From: Bartonella bacilliformis KC583
Lineage (GTDB): Bacteria > Pseudomonadota > Alphaproteobacteria > Rhizobiales > Rhizobiaceae
Assembly: GCF_000015445.1 (NCBI RefSeq)
Contig: NC_008783.1
Span: forward strand, 1,043,501-1,107,500
DNA: 64,000 nt
Reading direction: 5' to 3'
Under the pieces are notes generated by a model. The model had not been told where the DNA came from. It did no database searches and worked only from the letters and a program-made list of their open reading frames with translations. Below, piece by piece: positions 9,619-19,032 of this stretch; positions within the stretch are counted from its first letter, which is position 1; each line of letters begins with the position of its first letter. The position numbers were made by a program, and so were the translations under genes.

Positions 9619-10824
9619 TCAATTATGCAAAACTCTCTGTAATCTTTCTTCAGCATCAGTAGAACGCTCTGAATGCGTAATAAATCCACCTCCAAGAACA
9701 CGTGCTCCATCACCACTTTCATTATAAAAAACACATGCTTGACCAGGTGCTACACTGCTTTCACCTTCCAAGAGGTCAACAGAAAAAATTCCCTCTTTAT
9801 AATATAACCGAGCTGGACGTGGAGGACGTGTTGAACGAATTTTTGCGGCCACATCAATACAATCAGAAGGAAAATTTTCTAACCGCTCATCACCGAGCCA
9901 ATTAACATCACGCAAAAAAAGCTTATGCGTCTCCAACATTTCGCGTGGACCAACAATAACCCGTGCATTTTCTACATCAAGGAAAATGACGTAAAGTGCT
10001 TCACCGGTTGCAACACCAATACCACGGCGTTGACCAACAGTGTAATTGATAATTCCTGAATGCTGACCCAAAATTTGTCCATTAATATGAACGATATCTC
10101 CAGGATTGGAAGCCTCTGGACGCAACTTCGCAATTACATCAGAATATTTCCCCTGTGGTACAAAACAAATATCCTGACTATCATGCTTATCGGCAACTGT
10201 AAGACCCATTTCTTTTGCTATTTCGCGAACACGCGCTTTCGGAAGATTACCAAGTGGAAAACGCAGATAATCAATTTGTTCTTGCGTCGTTGCGAACAAG
10301 AAGTAGCTTTGATCACGTTCAGAATCAAGAGGACGAAACAATGCCCGATGCGTACCATAAGAAACGCTACGAATATAATGGCCTGTTGCTAAAGCATCCG
10401 CACCTAATTCACGGGCGGTTACCAACAAATCAGCAAATTTAACAGTTTGATTACAAGCTACACAAGGAATAGGTGTTTCTCCACGTGCATAACTTTCTGC
10501 AAAAGGATCAATCACAGCTTCACGAAACCGGGATTCATAATCAAGAACGTAATAAGGTATCCTAAGTGTTTCTGCTACACGACGAGCATCTTCAATATCC
10601 TGTCCTGCGCAACATGCCCCCGCACGATGTGTTGCAGCGCCATGATCATAAAGCTGCAACGTAATCCCAACAACATCATACCCTTCTCTTTTTAAAAGTC
10701 CTGCAACAACCGACGAATCAACCCCTCCAGACATTGCAACAACAACACGAGAATTTTCAGGTGGTCCTGGCAAATCAAGGCTATTCAAAAACATATGTTC
10801 ATTCTCTATTAATATGTGCGCCAT
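9619..10824 (-). CDS. mnmA: tRNA-specific 2-thiouridylase MnmA
   Basis: 401 residues. The PP-loop ATP site S-G-G-V-D-S-S lies near residue 33. The first catalytic Cys is in P-C-V-A-C-N, and the second is in S-Q-D-I-C-F-V-P, preceded by R-D-Q-S-Y-F-L. MnmA adenylates U34 of tRNA-Lys, Glu and Gln and installs sulfur at position 2. The family is usually about 360-400 residues, and the roughly 20-residue N-terminal extension is seen in alphaproteobacteria. The gene stands alone. Confidence 0.97.
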   Translation of the reverse strand: MAHILIENEHMFLNSLDLPGPPENSRVVVAMSGGVDSSVVAGLLKREGYDVVGITLQLYDHGAATHRAGACCAGQDIEDARRVAETLRIPYYVLDYESRFREAVIDPFAESYARGETPIPCVACNQTVKFADLLVTARELGADALATGHYIRSVSYGTHRALFRPLDSERDQSYFLFATTQEQIDYLRFPLGNLPKARVREIAKEMGLTVADKHDSQDICFVPQGKYSDVIAKLRPEASNPGDIVHINGQILGQHSGIINYTVGQRRGIGVATGEALYVIFLDVENARVIVGPREMLETHKLFLRDVNWLGDERLENFPSDCIDVAAKIRSTRPPRPARLYYKEGIFSVDLLEGESSVAPGQACVFYNESGDGARVLGGGFITHSERSTDAEERLQRVLHN

Positions 10825-11046
10825 TGTTACTCATATATACCTTGTCACTATTTTCAATATGAGCCATCCATCACATCCTCATATTATTTTTTTATTCTTC
10901 CGACAACTAGTGGCATTAATTTTTATTAAAGAGTAGCACAAAATGAAAAGAGGCGAGATAAAAAATATTTTTTCTGTTTTGGTTTAGTTCTTTTTTAAAG
11001 TTCACACTTTATAGAAGAATCTGATCCTATAAAAGTAGAGAATATA

Positions 11047-11322
11047 ATGACCGATTTGATAAAATCACAAATGAAATACGTTACTGGCCCAGATGGAAGC
11101 CCGCTCACACTTACTGATCTACCTCCAATAACAACAAGACGTTGGGTTATTCGTCGTAAAGCTGAGGTTGTCGCAGCTGTCAAAGGTGGATTGTTAAGTC
11201 TTGATGAGGCGTGCCAGCGCTACAGTTTGACCGTAGAAGAATTTCTTTCATGGCAAAACTCGATCCATGAACACGGCTTAGCTGGATTACGAACAACAAG
11301 ACTCCAACAATATAGATATTAA
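11047..11322 (+). CDS. sciP: SciP, small CtrA inhibitory protein (DUF1153)
   Basis: 91 residues. It matches the DUF1153 protein of Caulobacter closely, with a G-P-D-G-S-P-L-T opening, T-R-R-W-V-I-R-R-K-A-E-V-V-A-A-V, a helix-turn-helix around L-S-L-D-E-A-C-Q-R-Y, and the ending G-L-A-G-L-R-T-T-R. In Caulobacter SciP binds CtrA and blocks activation of CtrA-dependent promoters. Here it lies about 1 kb from ctrA, with a FliJ-like gene on the opposite strand between them. Small size and very high conservation make the call firm. Confidence 0.93.
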   Translation: MTDLIKSQMKYVTGPDGSPLTLTDLPPITTRRWVIRRKAEVVAAVKGGLLSLDEACQRYSLTVEEFLSWQNSIHEHGLAGLRTTRLQQYRY

Positions 11323-11452
11323 TTGCCAATTCAGTGATTAATTATTGAATTTGAAAACTGACGGTAAAATAGCTAAACTCACACAAGTTTAGCTATTTCT
11401 TACTCCTTAGCATATACAATCTAAAAGATTTATATCCTATCTAAAAAGTTTA

Positions 11453-11839
11453 TTATCCAACCCTTAAATGAGGCTGAATAGAAACAGAGTCATGATCTTT
11501 TTCTGCTTTGTTTTCTTGCCCATTAAGAATTTTTATACGTTGCAGTTCTGTTTCAATTTCACATAAAGTCGCTTCAGCATTTTCTTTTTGACGCTGTAGA
11601 TCACGAATGGAATTTGTAATATTGTCACACCTTTGCCGTGCTGCACGAGCAAAAGTTGAATAAGCAAAATGATTAGTATCACTATTTCCAGATTTACGTT
11701 CTTCATCAATAATTTGCGCTTCTAAATCTGTCATTATACGCTCAAATTCTTTGATCATCATCTCAAGCTGCGCAATTTCACGACGCTTTCCACGAGCTTG
11801 AAACATTTTTAACTGCACCACACTCTCACGTGGTTTCAT
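11453..11839 (-). CDS. fliJ: FliJ-like flagellar export protein
   Basis: About 128 residues, almost all heptad-rich coiled coil, beginning M-K-P-R-E-S-V-V-Q-L and containing N-H-F-A-Y-S-T-F-A-R-A-A-R, typical of the rhizobial FliJ group. FliJ is a general chaperone or stalk component of the flagellar type III export ATPase complex. The start at 11839 has AAGGAG eight bases upstream. Upstream in-frame codons lack that spacing. The gene lies between sciP and ctrA, as in other Rhizobiales. A flagellin gene at 33.5 kb supports a working flagellar system. Confidence 0.75.
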   Translation of the reverse strand: MKPRESVVQLKMFQARGKRREIAQLEMMIKEFERIMTDLEAQIIDEERKSGNSDTNHFAYSTFARAARQRCDNITNSIRDLQRQKENAEATLCEIETELQRIKILNGQENKAEKDHDSVSIQPHLRVG

Positions 11840-12397
11840 ACCCATCACTCCTTGATTGTGCAAAATGCACTAACAAAAACTTACATACGTGCTACGAAAA
11901 ACAATTTCAGAACCATCCTCCCAACTTTCTCAATAAAAAGAGTTTTTTCAAAGGTAGATGACACTTCTTTAAGACATCAACAAACGCAAGATACCTCACA
12001 ACACACGAACTATTTATACACATCCCATAACTACTATAGGGAAAGTGAATTAATGCCCGGTAAATAAATACAAAAATTTCAGAAGACTGTTTCAGTAGTT
12101 TGTTATCAAATTTTTAAAAAATAAAGAGTACACAAATCATTTTCCTATGAAATCAAAGAAATCCCAACTTTTTCTAAAATAATTTAGTAAACCTCTTCCA
12201 AAAATAAAAACATTTTGTTAACCATTATTCTGGATAGTGAGGTAAACAGCCACAATTATTGCGTATACTGGTGAATTGTTCATAAGCACTTTAATCATAA
12301 CTGTCTGATTTTTAGGTTATTTTTATAAAGAAAGCTTTACCATTTGTTAATAAAACAAGTGGCTACACCTGAGTCGGGAGGAGTAAAAGGGACTAAA
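11840..12397 (+). promoter_or_regulatory. ctrA upstream region with CtrA-type half site
   Basis: A 558-nt non-coding stretch. The 8-mer TTAACCAT at 12218-12225 matches the known CtrA half-site and lies about 170 nt before the ctrA start, which would allow autoregulation. One GANTC (CcrM) site, GAGTC, is at 12371-12375 just before the start. Whether these sites function is inferred from the Caulobacter and Brucella models. Confidence 0.4.
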
Positions 12398-13099
12398 ATG
12401 CGCGTATTATTAATTGAAGATGATAAAACAATGAGCCAAAGCATCGAATTGATGCTGAAATCAGGAAATTTTAATGTTTATACTACCGATTTGGGAGAAG
12501 AGGGAACGGATTTAGGTAAGCTTTATGATTATGATATCATTTTACTTGACCTAAATTTACCTGATATGTCAGGCTACGATGTTTTGCGAACCCTACGGTT
12601 AGCAAAAATCAAAACTCCTGTGCTGATTCTTTCAGGCATGGCGAGCATTGAAGACAAAGTGCGAGGTTTTGGTTTTGGTGCTGACGATTATATGACAAAA
12701 CCTTTCCATAAAGATGAATTGATTGCACGCATCCATGCTGTTGTGCGTCGTTCTAAAGGCCATGCACAATCAGTTATCGTTACGGGTGATCTCATCGTTA
12801 ATCTTGATACTAAAACAGTTGAAGTTGCAGGCCGTCCTGTTCATTTAACTGGTAAAGAATATCAGATGCTAGAGCTTCTCTCCTTGCGCAAAGGCACCAC
12901 ACTTACCAAAGAAATGTTTCTGAATCATCTTTATGGTGGAATGGACGAGCCTGAACTCAAAATTATTGACGTTTTTATTTGCAAACTACGAAAAAAACTA
13001 GATTCTGTATCTTCTGGCATAAGCTATATTGATACAGTGTGGGGGCGCGGCTACGTATTACGTGATCCGATTGCAGAAAATACACGAAAAACTGCTTAA
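12398..13099 (+). CDS. ctrA: Cell-cycle response regulator CtrA
   Basis: 233 residues. The receiver domain begins M-R-V-L-L-I-E-D-D. The phospho-acceptor Asp is D51 in L-L-D-L-N-L-P, followed by the conserved Thr/Ser region (L-S-G-M) and Lys (T-K-P-F). The C-terminal OmpR-type winged helix has [12 protein letters not shown]. CtrA is the essential master regulator of the alphaproteobacterial cell cycle. I start it at 12398, where family members begin, with GGGAGGAG and AAAGGG upstream. The longer frame from 12344 is not supported. A terminator follows. Confidence 0.98.
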   Translation: MRVLLIEDDKTMSQSIELMLKSGNFNVYTTDLGEEGTDLGKLYDYDIILLDLNLPDMSGYDVLRTLRLAKIKTPVLILSGMASIEDKVRGFGFGADDYMTKPFHKDELIARIHAVVRRSKGHAQSVIVTGDLIVNLDTKTVEVAGRPVHLTGKEYQMLELLSLRKGTTLTKEMFLNHLYGGMDEPELKIIDVFICKLRKKLDSVSSGISYIDTVWGRGYVLRDPIAENTRKTA

Positions 13100-13122
13100 A
13101 AACGCAAAAAGCATACTTAAAA

Positions 13123-13154
13123 TCTCGGGGTTATAAAGTGCCGAGACTTTTTTT
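13123..13154 (+). terminator. Rho-independent terminator after ctrA
   Basis: The stem TCTCGG (13123-13128) pairs with CCGAGA (13141-13146) across a 12-nt loop and is followed by a run of seven T. It lies 24 nt after the ctrA stop. Confidence 0.85.
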
Positions 13155-13293
13155 CCTATTAAAATAAAAATTCTTATACACAAGATCGATTTATACACGA
13201 GGACACTTGCACAAATCAGAATTCTTAAAGCCCCACTCTTTATCTAAAAAACTTTGTGACTAACCTCATATAACTTAAGAGATCTTACTCTTT

Positions 13294-13932
13294 TTAAAGG
13301 TTTTTTGTACTTTCTAAAATGAGATGATCATTAGTTTCATGTATGCTTACTTTCATAGCTGATATTTCAGCAAGTAGCGCCGTATAATAAAGTTGTATCG
13401 TGTGAGCATCGACTGGTTCTTCTGGAAGTTTCCCATTATTTAACTCAATAAAATAGGGAGAAATTTTCAATATTTTACCATAAATCTCAAATCGAAACGA
13501 GCGTGTATCTGCATCTTGTAAAATCATCATAGCAATTTCACCACCGCGCGGAACAGTTGCATTTGCAATGAATAATAAATTAAGCAAAAATTTCACTTCA
13601 TCTTTTGGCAAAAGTAAAGAAGGAGCTTGCCATTTTAATGTTGCTTTTTCTTCTGCCATATACTGTTGAGCAACCTGTTCGACAAAACTCGTATCGATTT
13701 GACACCCTACTGATCCTGCATTACCAAAAGCTAAGCGTGCAAATTGTAAGCGTGCAGACGCTTTTGCAACAGAAATACGCACTAATTGCAAAGCATCTTC
13801 ATCAGCACATCCTTCATCATAAAGCTCCATTGCATTTTGAATAGCACCAATAGGTGAAATCAAATCATGGCAAAGACGACTACAAAGTAAAGCAGCCAAA
13901 TCCGTAGACTTCAAAGAAGCGGTTAATGTCAT
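13294..13932 (-). CDS. chpT: Histidine phosphotransferase ChpT
   Basis: 212 residues. The N-terminal helix carries the phosphorylatable His in L-C-H-D-L-I-S-P-I-G-A-I. The C-terminal half resembles a degenerate histidine-kinase ATPase domain without an intact N/G1 box, as in known ChpT. ChpT passes phosphate from CckA to CtrA and CpdR. The gene is convergent with ctrA, beyond its terminator, and is followed by the eipA homologue, the same neighbours as in Brucella. Confidence 0.93.
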   Translation of the reverse strand: MTLTASLKSTDLAALLCSRLCHDLISPIGAIQNAMELYDEGCADEDALQLVRISVAKASARLQFARLAFGNAGSVGCQIDTSFVEQVAQQYMAEEKATLKWQAPSLLLPKDEVKFLLNLLFIANATVPRGGEIAMMILQDADTRSFRFEIYGKILKISPYFIELNNGKLPEEPVDAHTIQLYYTALLAEISAMKVSIHETNDHLILESTKNL

Positions 13933-14126
13933 AATTATTTATAACTCCTAAACTTTAAAGCTAAAACTCATTTTAAAATAGCATCTTAACATCACATGCA
14001 TATACGAAAATCTAACAATTATATTAAAAAATTTTGTTTAACGATAAATTTAAGGATTTAAATAACTTTATACCCTATTACCTATTTAAATTAGATAAAA
14101 AGATCACCTTATATGAAGAAAATCCT

Positions 14127-14720
14127 ATGACTCTCTCTTTGTTATTACGCTTTTACAAAAAAATTATACTCTTAATATCCTTCCTATTTGTTACTATCAG
14201 CATTGCCAATGCCCAGTTCCAATCAATAAACAATGAGCAACGTTACTCGATGAAAGAAATCGTTGCTTCTGGTCACGATTTTTTTGGCCAAACGACTGGC
14301 AATATCGCAACTGCTATTGAAAAAGTATTTTCACAATATGGTCAACCTAATGCTTATATTTTAGGAGAAGAAGCCTCTGGTGCCTTTTTTGCTGGATTAA
14401 CCTATGGTGAAGGAGAAATTTTTACCAAAAATGATAATAAGCGCAAAATTTTTTGGCAAGGCCCCTCTTTAGGATGGGACTTTGGCGGCCAAGGCTCCCG
14501 CCTCATGATCTTAATTTATGATCTCAATAATATAAATGATTTGTGGGGACGCTATGCCGGTATTTCAGGTTCGGCTTATTTAATTGCAGGAGCTGGATTT
14601 CACGTTTTGAAACGTAATAACATTCTACTCATTCCAATACGCACAGGGATCGGAGCACGCCTCGGTATCAATATGGGATATTTAAAATTAACGCCCATGC
14701 CAACATGGAATCCATTTTAA
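14127..14720 (+). CDS. eipA: EipA-like periplasmic DUF1134 protein
   Basis: About 197 residues. The signal peptide has a hydrophobic stretch and an A-N-A-Q cleavage region. The DUF1134 domain follows, rich in Gly and small residues (G-P-S-L-G-W-D-F-G-G-Q-G-S-R). In Brucella abortus the DUF1134 protein EipA is a CtrA-regulated periplasmic protein needed for envelope integrity, and its gene neighbours chpT and ctrA as here. I start at the ATG at 14127. The 31 codons upstream in the same frame are not signal-peptide-like. Confidence 0.85.
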   Translation: MTLSLLLRFYKKIILLISFLFVTISIANAQFQSINNEQRYSMKEIVASGHDFFGQTTGNIATAIEKVFSQYGQPNAYILGEEASGAFFAGLTYGEGEIFTKNDNKRKIFWQGPSLGWDFGGQGSRLMILIYDLNNINDLWGRYAGISGSAYLIAGAGFHVLKRNNILLIPIRTGIGARLGINMGYLKLTPMPTWNPF

Positions 14721-14809
14721 ATAGCTCTCTATTTAACAGAGAAATTTTTCCTATTTAATAATAAGAAAATAAAGTAAATAGTATACCTTTGTAATTAAGA
14801 ACTTTTATA

Positions 14810-15085
14810 ATGAAAATCAAAATAATGCGTGAAAAAATAATTTCCTATCAACAGCGTTTACAAAAGATTCAAATTGGTAAATTTAATGCTCCTTCTAGCA
14901 ATAAACTCTTTAATGAATTGCGTGAAGAAACAAAGGAATTAGCGGCAACACTCGCTACTCAAATAGCTCTAAAGGAAGGGAAAAACTCGCCTATCAATGC
15001 ATTAACCCAAAACTCTAAAAGCAAAAATGACCTTGCATCCCGTATTCGCGAGAAAATAAGCTATGCTCAAAAAACACCGCTTTAA
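14810..15085 (+). CDS. Hypothetical protein, 91 aa
   Basis: A small, charged, mostly helical protein with no signal peptide or membrane segment. It follows eipA in the same direction, 89 nt downstream. I do not recognise the family. Codon use resembles the neighbours, and the residues R-E-E-T-K-E-L-A-A-T-L-A-T-Q-I-A suggest an amphipathic helix, so it is probably a real gene. An alternative start is the ATG at 14825. Confidence 0.5.
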   Translation: MKIKIMREKIISYQQRLQKIQIGKFNAPSSNKLFNELREETKELAATLATQIALKEGKNSPINALTQNSKSKNDLASRIREKISYAQKTPL

Positions 15086-15278
15086 TAAAGCACCTCTTTA
15101 AGATCAGTTCAGAGACGGTTTTTAAATAGACAAAATATCTTCCGCTTTTTTCTACATAGCAGCTTCATGTCTCGTTCAAATTCTAAAAAAGAGAGAAAAT
15201 ATCAGTTCTTATAAAGCCCAATATATTGGGACGATAAAAACCAATTTAATACCCAAGCTTTAAGGGTATGGATATTTT

Positions 15279-16397
15279 TCAAGAGTGATAAAAATCTCTT
15301 ATGAGCTGAATTATTATATCTTGATCGCTTTGTGATAAATAAGGATGCATAGGTAAACTTAAAACACAATCTCCCAAAGTTTCAGAAACAGAAAGTGATC
15401 CCTTTATATAAGGAAAATGTTTATAAGCTGGTTGTAAATGCAAAGGAGTATTATAATAAATCATTGTAGGAATAGCATTGTCCTGTAAATGTGATTTTAA
15501 TCGATCGCGATCTTTCGCCTTAATGGTATATTGCGCATAAACACAACGAATATTCTTGTCTATTTCTGGAACGACAACAACATCTTTTAAACCATCAGAA
15601 TAACGTTGAGCAATTGCCATACGGCTTTCCATCTCATCTTCAATAATAGCAAGCTTTTCTAACAAAATTGCAGCTTGGATTGTATCTAACCGCGAATTCA
15701 AACCAATACGCACATTATCATATTGCGTTTTACCTTTGCCATGAAACAAAATTGAACGTAAAGTTTCTGCTAGACCATCATCATTGGTCATCATAGCTCC
15801 CCCATCACCATAACATCCTAATGGTTTTGCTGGATAAAAACTGGTCGCTGAGACATCACCAAATCCCCCGCACATAACATCACCAAATTTACTTCCTATA
15901 GCCTGAGCTGCATCTTCAATAACAAAAAGATTTTCCTTTGCAGCGACCATGGAAATTTGAGCATAATCAGCGGGAATCCCAAATAAATCGACAGCAATAA
16001 TTGCTTTTGGATTGAGATGCCCCTCTTTTTTAATCGCCTCTATTGCTTCACAAAGTTTACCCACATCAATATTAAATGTATCAGGCATAACATCAACAAA
16101 AACAGGTTTTGCTCCGACTAAAGCAACAACTTCCGCAGTAGCACAAAACGTAAAACTAGGACAAAAAACAGCATCCCCCGGACCAATATTTTTAGCCATA
16201 AGAGGCATCACCAATGCATCAGTTCCATTAGCACACGCAACGACATGCTTAACACCAAGATACTCTGCTAATCGTTCCTCAAACTCTGTTACTTGGGGCC
16301 CTAAAATATACTTACCACTGGCTACGACATGCGCAATTGCAGCATTAATTTTATCTTCAATGCGTGCGCGCTGTGCTCCAAGATCGATGAACTGCAT
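15279..16397 (-). CDS. DegT/DnrJ/EryC1 sugar aminotransferase (GnnB-type candidate)
   Basis: About 372 residues, PLP-dependent. The cofactor Lys lies in S-F-Y-P-A-K-P-L-G, with E-D-A-A-Q earlier in the protein and G-T-D-A-L near residue 60. The start at 16397 has GGAG six bases upstream. The gene is followed on the same strand order by a Gfo/Idh/MocA oxidoreductase. Such a pair oxidises and aminates C3 of a UDP-sugar. Bartonella lipid A is built on 2,3-diamino-2,3-dideoxyglucose, so a GnnA/GnnB role is the most economical reading. A WbpE-like role in O-antigen sugar synthesis is the alternative. Confidence 0.85.
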   Translation of the reverse strand: MQFIDLGAQRARIEDKINAAIAHVVASGKYILGPQVTEFEERLAEYLGVKHVVACANGTDALVMPLMAKNIGPGDAVFCPSFTFCATAEVVALVGAKPVFVDVMPDTFNIDVGKLCEAIEAIKKEGHLNPKAIIAVDLFGIPADYAQISMVAAKENLFVIEDAAQAIGSKFGDVMCGGFGDVSATSFYPAKPLGCYGDGGAMMTNDDGLAETLRSILFHGKGKTQYDNVRIGLNSRLDTIQAAILLEKLAIIEDEMESRMAIAQRYSDGLKDVVVVPEIDKNIRCVYAQYTIKAKDRDRLKSHLQDNAIPTMIYYNTPLHLQPAYKHFPYIKGSLSVSETLGDCVLSLPMHPYLSQSDQDIIIQLIRDFYHS

Positions 16398-16447
16398 ATT
16401 AACTCCATTGACAATCAAAATAATCTGAAAATTCTATCCTACTTTAC

Positions 16448-17401
16448 CTATAGTAATGTGCGACTAGCAGCAGTCAAAATCCGTAAAACAGCAATAGCGT
16501 CATCACCATCTGTACGAGGTGATTGACGTGTCTCAATACAATGGAGAAAATGCTGTAACTCACGGGTAAGTGGTAAATCTTCACAAAGTTCGATATAATT
16601 CAATTCGTTAGCATTAAAAGCCCTCTCTTTATCCTCCTGCCAAACAGAAAAATGACGAAATGCTAATTTACAACTCCAAGGTTCCATATCATCAAAGATA
16701 AGCATAGCCTTTGTACCAACAACCGTTAAACGCCTTTCACGATAAGGACAAAGGCGTGAAGTAAAAAGATGGCTACGTATACCATTTGGAAACATCATGT
16801 GAATATGCGCAAAATCAGAAAGCTGTTCAATTACTGAAGCTCCCTCTCCTCGGATTTCAGAAGGTTCACATCCTGTCAAAGCTAAAATCATTGAAAGATC
16901 ATGAGGTGCTAGATCCCATAAAGCATCACTCTGCGTATGAAACTTTCCAAAGCCTAATCGATGAGAATAAATGTAGCGTACCTCACCGAGTTCTCCATTC
17001 TTCACAAATTCGCACATTTTTTCAAAAGCAGGGTGGAAACGCAAAACATGACCGACCATAAAAACCCGTCCATATTTGCTAGCAGCCTGCACCTGATTCT
17101 TAGCATCAGTTACATTCAAGGCAATGGGCTTTTCAACCAAAACATCTTTGCCACTTCTAATGGCACGCAAAACATTTTCTGTATGAAATTGTGGAGGCAA
17201 TGCCAATACCAGCGCATCAATATCGGTACGAGCAAAAAGATCGTCGGGTGTAATAGCCTCAACGCCATGTACATTTGCTAAATCCGCAGCACGACTAAAA
17301 TCAACATCAGATACCGCAATTAAAGCCCCAAGATTTTTGAGTGTTCGTACATGATTACTACCCCAATAACCGCATCCCAAAACCGCTACACGTGGCGCCA
17401 T
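16448..17401 (-). CDS. Gfo/Idh/MocA oxidoreductase (GnnA-type candidate)
   Basis: 317 residues. The N-terminal Rossmann fold starts with V-A-V-L-G-C-G-Y-W-G, followed by the family signature E-K-P-I-A near residue 92. The C-terminal half is the usual open beta-sheet domain. It would oxidise the 3-OH of UDP-GlcNAc with NAD, giving the substrate for the adjacent aminotransferase. The two genes are 50 nt apart and co-directional. The biochemical assignment is inferred from pairing and from known Bartonella lipid A chemistry. Confidence 0.85.
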   Translation of the reverse strand: MAPRVAVLGCGYWGSNHVRTLKNLGALIAVSDVDFSRAADLANVHGVEAITPDDLFARTDIDALVLALPPQFHTENVLRAIRSGKDVLVEKPIALNVTDAKNQVQAASKYGRVFMVGHVLRFHPAFEKMCEFVKNGELGEVRYIYSHRLGFGKFHTQSDALWDLAPHDLSMILALTGCEPSEIRGEGASVIEQLSDFAHIHMMFPNGIRSHLFTSRLCPYRERRLTVVGTKAMLIFDDMEPWSCKLAFRHFSVWQEDKERAFNANELNYIELCEDLPLTRELQHFLHCIETRQSPRTDGDDAIAVLRILTAASRTLL

Positions 17402-17572
17402 TTTTTATGCCTTATCCTGTAAACTGTATAAAATTACACTTCTATTTATTCCATATCGAGGATAGAATAGAATGACAAGAGAAAAGCTTAAAAACGGCGC
17501 TTGACATCTTACTATTCTACCTCTTATATCCGGCAAAGAATAAGATAGTTTGTATAACGCCTTTCTTATGTT

Positions 17573-17649
17573 GGCGGAGTAGCTCAGTAGGTTAGAGCAG
17601 AGGAATCATAATCCTTGTGTCGGGGGTTCGAATCCCTCCTCCGCTACCA
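17573..17649 (+). tRNA. tRNA-Met(CAT)
   Basis: A complete cloverleaf of 77 nt including encoded CCA. The acceptor GGCGGAG pairs with CTCCGCT, the D-stem is GCTC/GAGC, the anticodon loop is ATCATAA with anticodon CAT, and the T-loop is TTCGAAT. The acceptor begins with a paired G-T, unlike initiator tRNA, so this is an elongator-type tRNA-Met. Confidence 0.97.
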
Positions 17650-18249
17650 ATTTCTTTTTCATCGGTTGTAGCTTGCTACCAAGTTTTTGTACCAGTGTAG
17701 CTTGCCACCAGGTTTTGTACCAATTTATTTTTTCAAGGGATTTTTAAAAGATTTTCAAAAGCCCTTCAGAGGTTATTAAAAGATCCTTTTATGAGTCTTA
17801 TTTTCCTTTTCTAAAAAGCACAATTTATGATGGTCAGTTTTTCCCAGAAATCACATTATTTGATGCCAAAAATATGTAAAATATGAATGCAGACACCACC
17901 AAATTTTGTATAATTTGCATCATATTTTGTCGCAATTTGTCTTTTTTAAAAGGATTTTTATTTTTTCAAAGGGTCTTCAAAGAGCTTTCAAAGGTGGTTT
18001 TCTGGACTTTCAAAGCCTTTTCTCCTTTTTACCATTGAAGCGCACTTTTTCCGATTTTTAGTGATTTTTGGTGTCAAAATCCAATCTGACAAAGTACGCA
18101 TTTAATGGTGAAAATTATACGTAGAAACAATGGATTATCACTTATTCTTATCTCATCCTACTTCTTCCCACTTAGTACAAAATCTAATGTCAAACTACAG
18201 TGATCAGATAAGGGAAATCTCTCCCTTTCCCTTACGTTTATGTTTATGT
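17650..18249. other. 600-nt AT-rich gap after tRNA-Met
   Basis: No gene-like frame is visible. The first 75 nt repeat the tRNA end (see the repeat entry). The rest contains many short TTCAAA/TTTTCAAAG echoes and no convincing promoter or RNA. Confidence 0.6.
17668..17722 (+). repeat. Two 26-27-nt direct repeats echoing the tRNA-Met end
   Basis: The units GTAGCTTGCTACCA(AG)TTTTTGTACCA at 17668-17694 and GTAGCTTGCCACCAGG(...)GTACCA at 17697-17722 differ by a few bases. Both contain a G-C-T/C-A-C-C-A block like the tRNA 3' end at 17643-17649, also followed by T-rich sequence. Confidence 0.6.
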
Positions 18250-19032
18250 TTAGAATTCCTTATCTTCATGAGCAATAGGCTCAATACTGGCTTTAAGAAA
18301 CATTTTTGTATAATCATTCTGCGCGTGCAAATGGCGCAAATCATTATTGCTCAACTCCTCAAGAATAACCCCTTCATGCATAATTCCAACACGTTCACAT
18401 ATATGAGCAACAACAGAAAGATCATGGGATACCATCAGGTAGGTCAATTGTTTTTCTTTCCGTAATGATTTCAACAAATTTAAAATTTCAGCCTGCACCG
18501 ATACATCTAATGCAGATGTTGGTTCATCAAGCAATAAAACCTCTGGTTCAATAATCAGCGCACGTGCAAGAGCAACACGCTGGCGTTGCCCCCCAGACAG
18601 CTCATGCGGATAACGATAAAGAAATGAAGAACCCAGACCAACAGAATTTAAAATATCGCACACCCGCTCTTTTTGATTATCCATATCGTGAATCGCTAAA
18701 GATTCCGAAAGCACAGCATGCACCATTTTTCTTGGATGAAGTGAGGCATAAGGATCTTGAAATACCATCTGAACACAGCGTAAAAAATCTTTATTTCTTT
18801 TTTGAGGAACAGCCGTTCCATTGAAAAGAAAAGACCCATTATAATTGGAAATACGCCCAACCAATGCGTTCAAAATAGTTGATTTTCCACATCCTGATTC
18901 ACCAATTAAACCGTAAGCTTCACCGCGTTTAATATGAAAATTAACATCTTTAACAATTTTTGTGGTCTTATATCCACACTTAAACGTTACAGACAAATTC
19001 AAAACATCAATAATATTTTCACGATTGCTCAC
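18250..19032 (-). CDS. ABC transporter ATP-binding protein (DppF-type)
   Basis: 260 residues. Walker A is G-E-S-G-C-G-K-S-T, the signature is L-S-G-G-Q-R-Q-R-V, and Walker B is L-L-L-D-E-P-T-S-A-L-D. It is the second ATPase of a dipeptide/oligopeptide/nickel-type (family 5) importer. Its start overlaps the stop of the preceding ATPase gene by 4 nt. It is the last gene of the operon. In related bacteria such systems import peptides or heme; the substrate is not predictable from this subunit. Confidence 0.92.
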   Translation of the reverse strand: MSNRENIIDVLNLSVTFKCGYKTTKIVKDVNFHIKRGEAYGLIGESGCGKSTILNALVGRISNYNGSFLFNGTAVPQKRNKDFLRCVQMVFQDPYASLHPRKMVHAVLSESLAIHDMDNQKERVCDILNSVGLGSSFLYRYPHELSGGQRQRVALARALIIEPEVLLLDEPTSALDVSVQAEILNLLKSLRKEKQLTYLMVSHDLSVVAHICERVGIMHEGVILEELSNNDLRHLHAQNDYTKMFLKASIEPIAHEDKEF

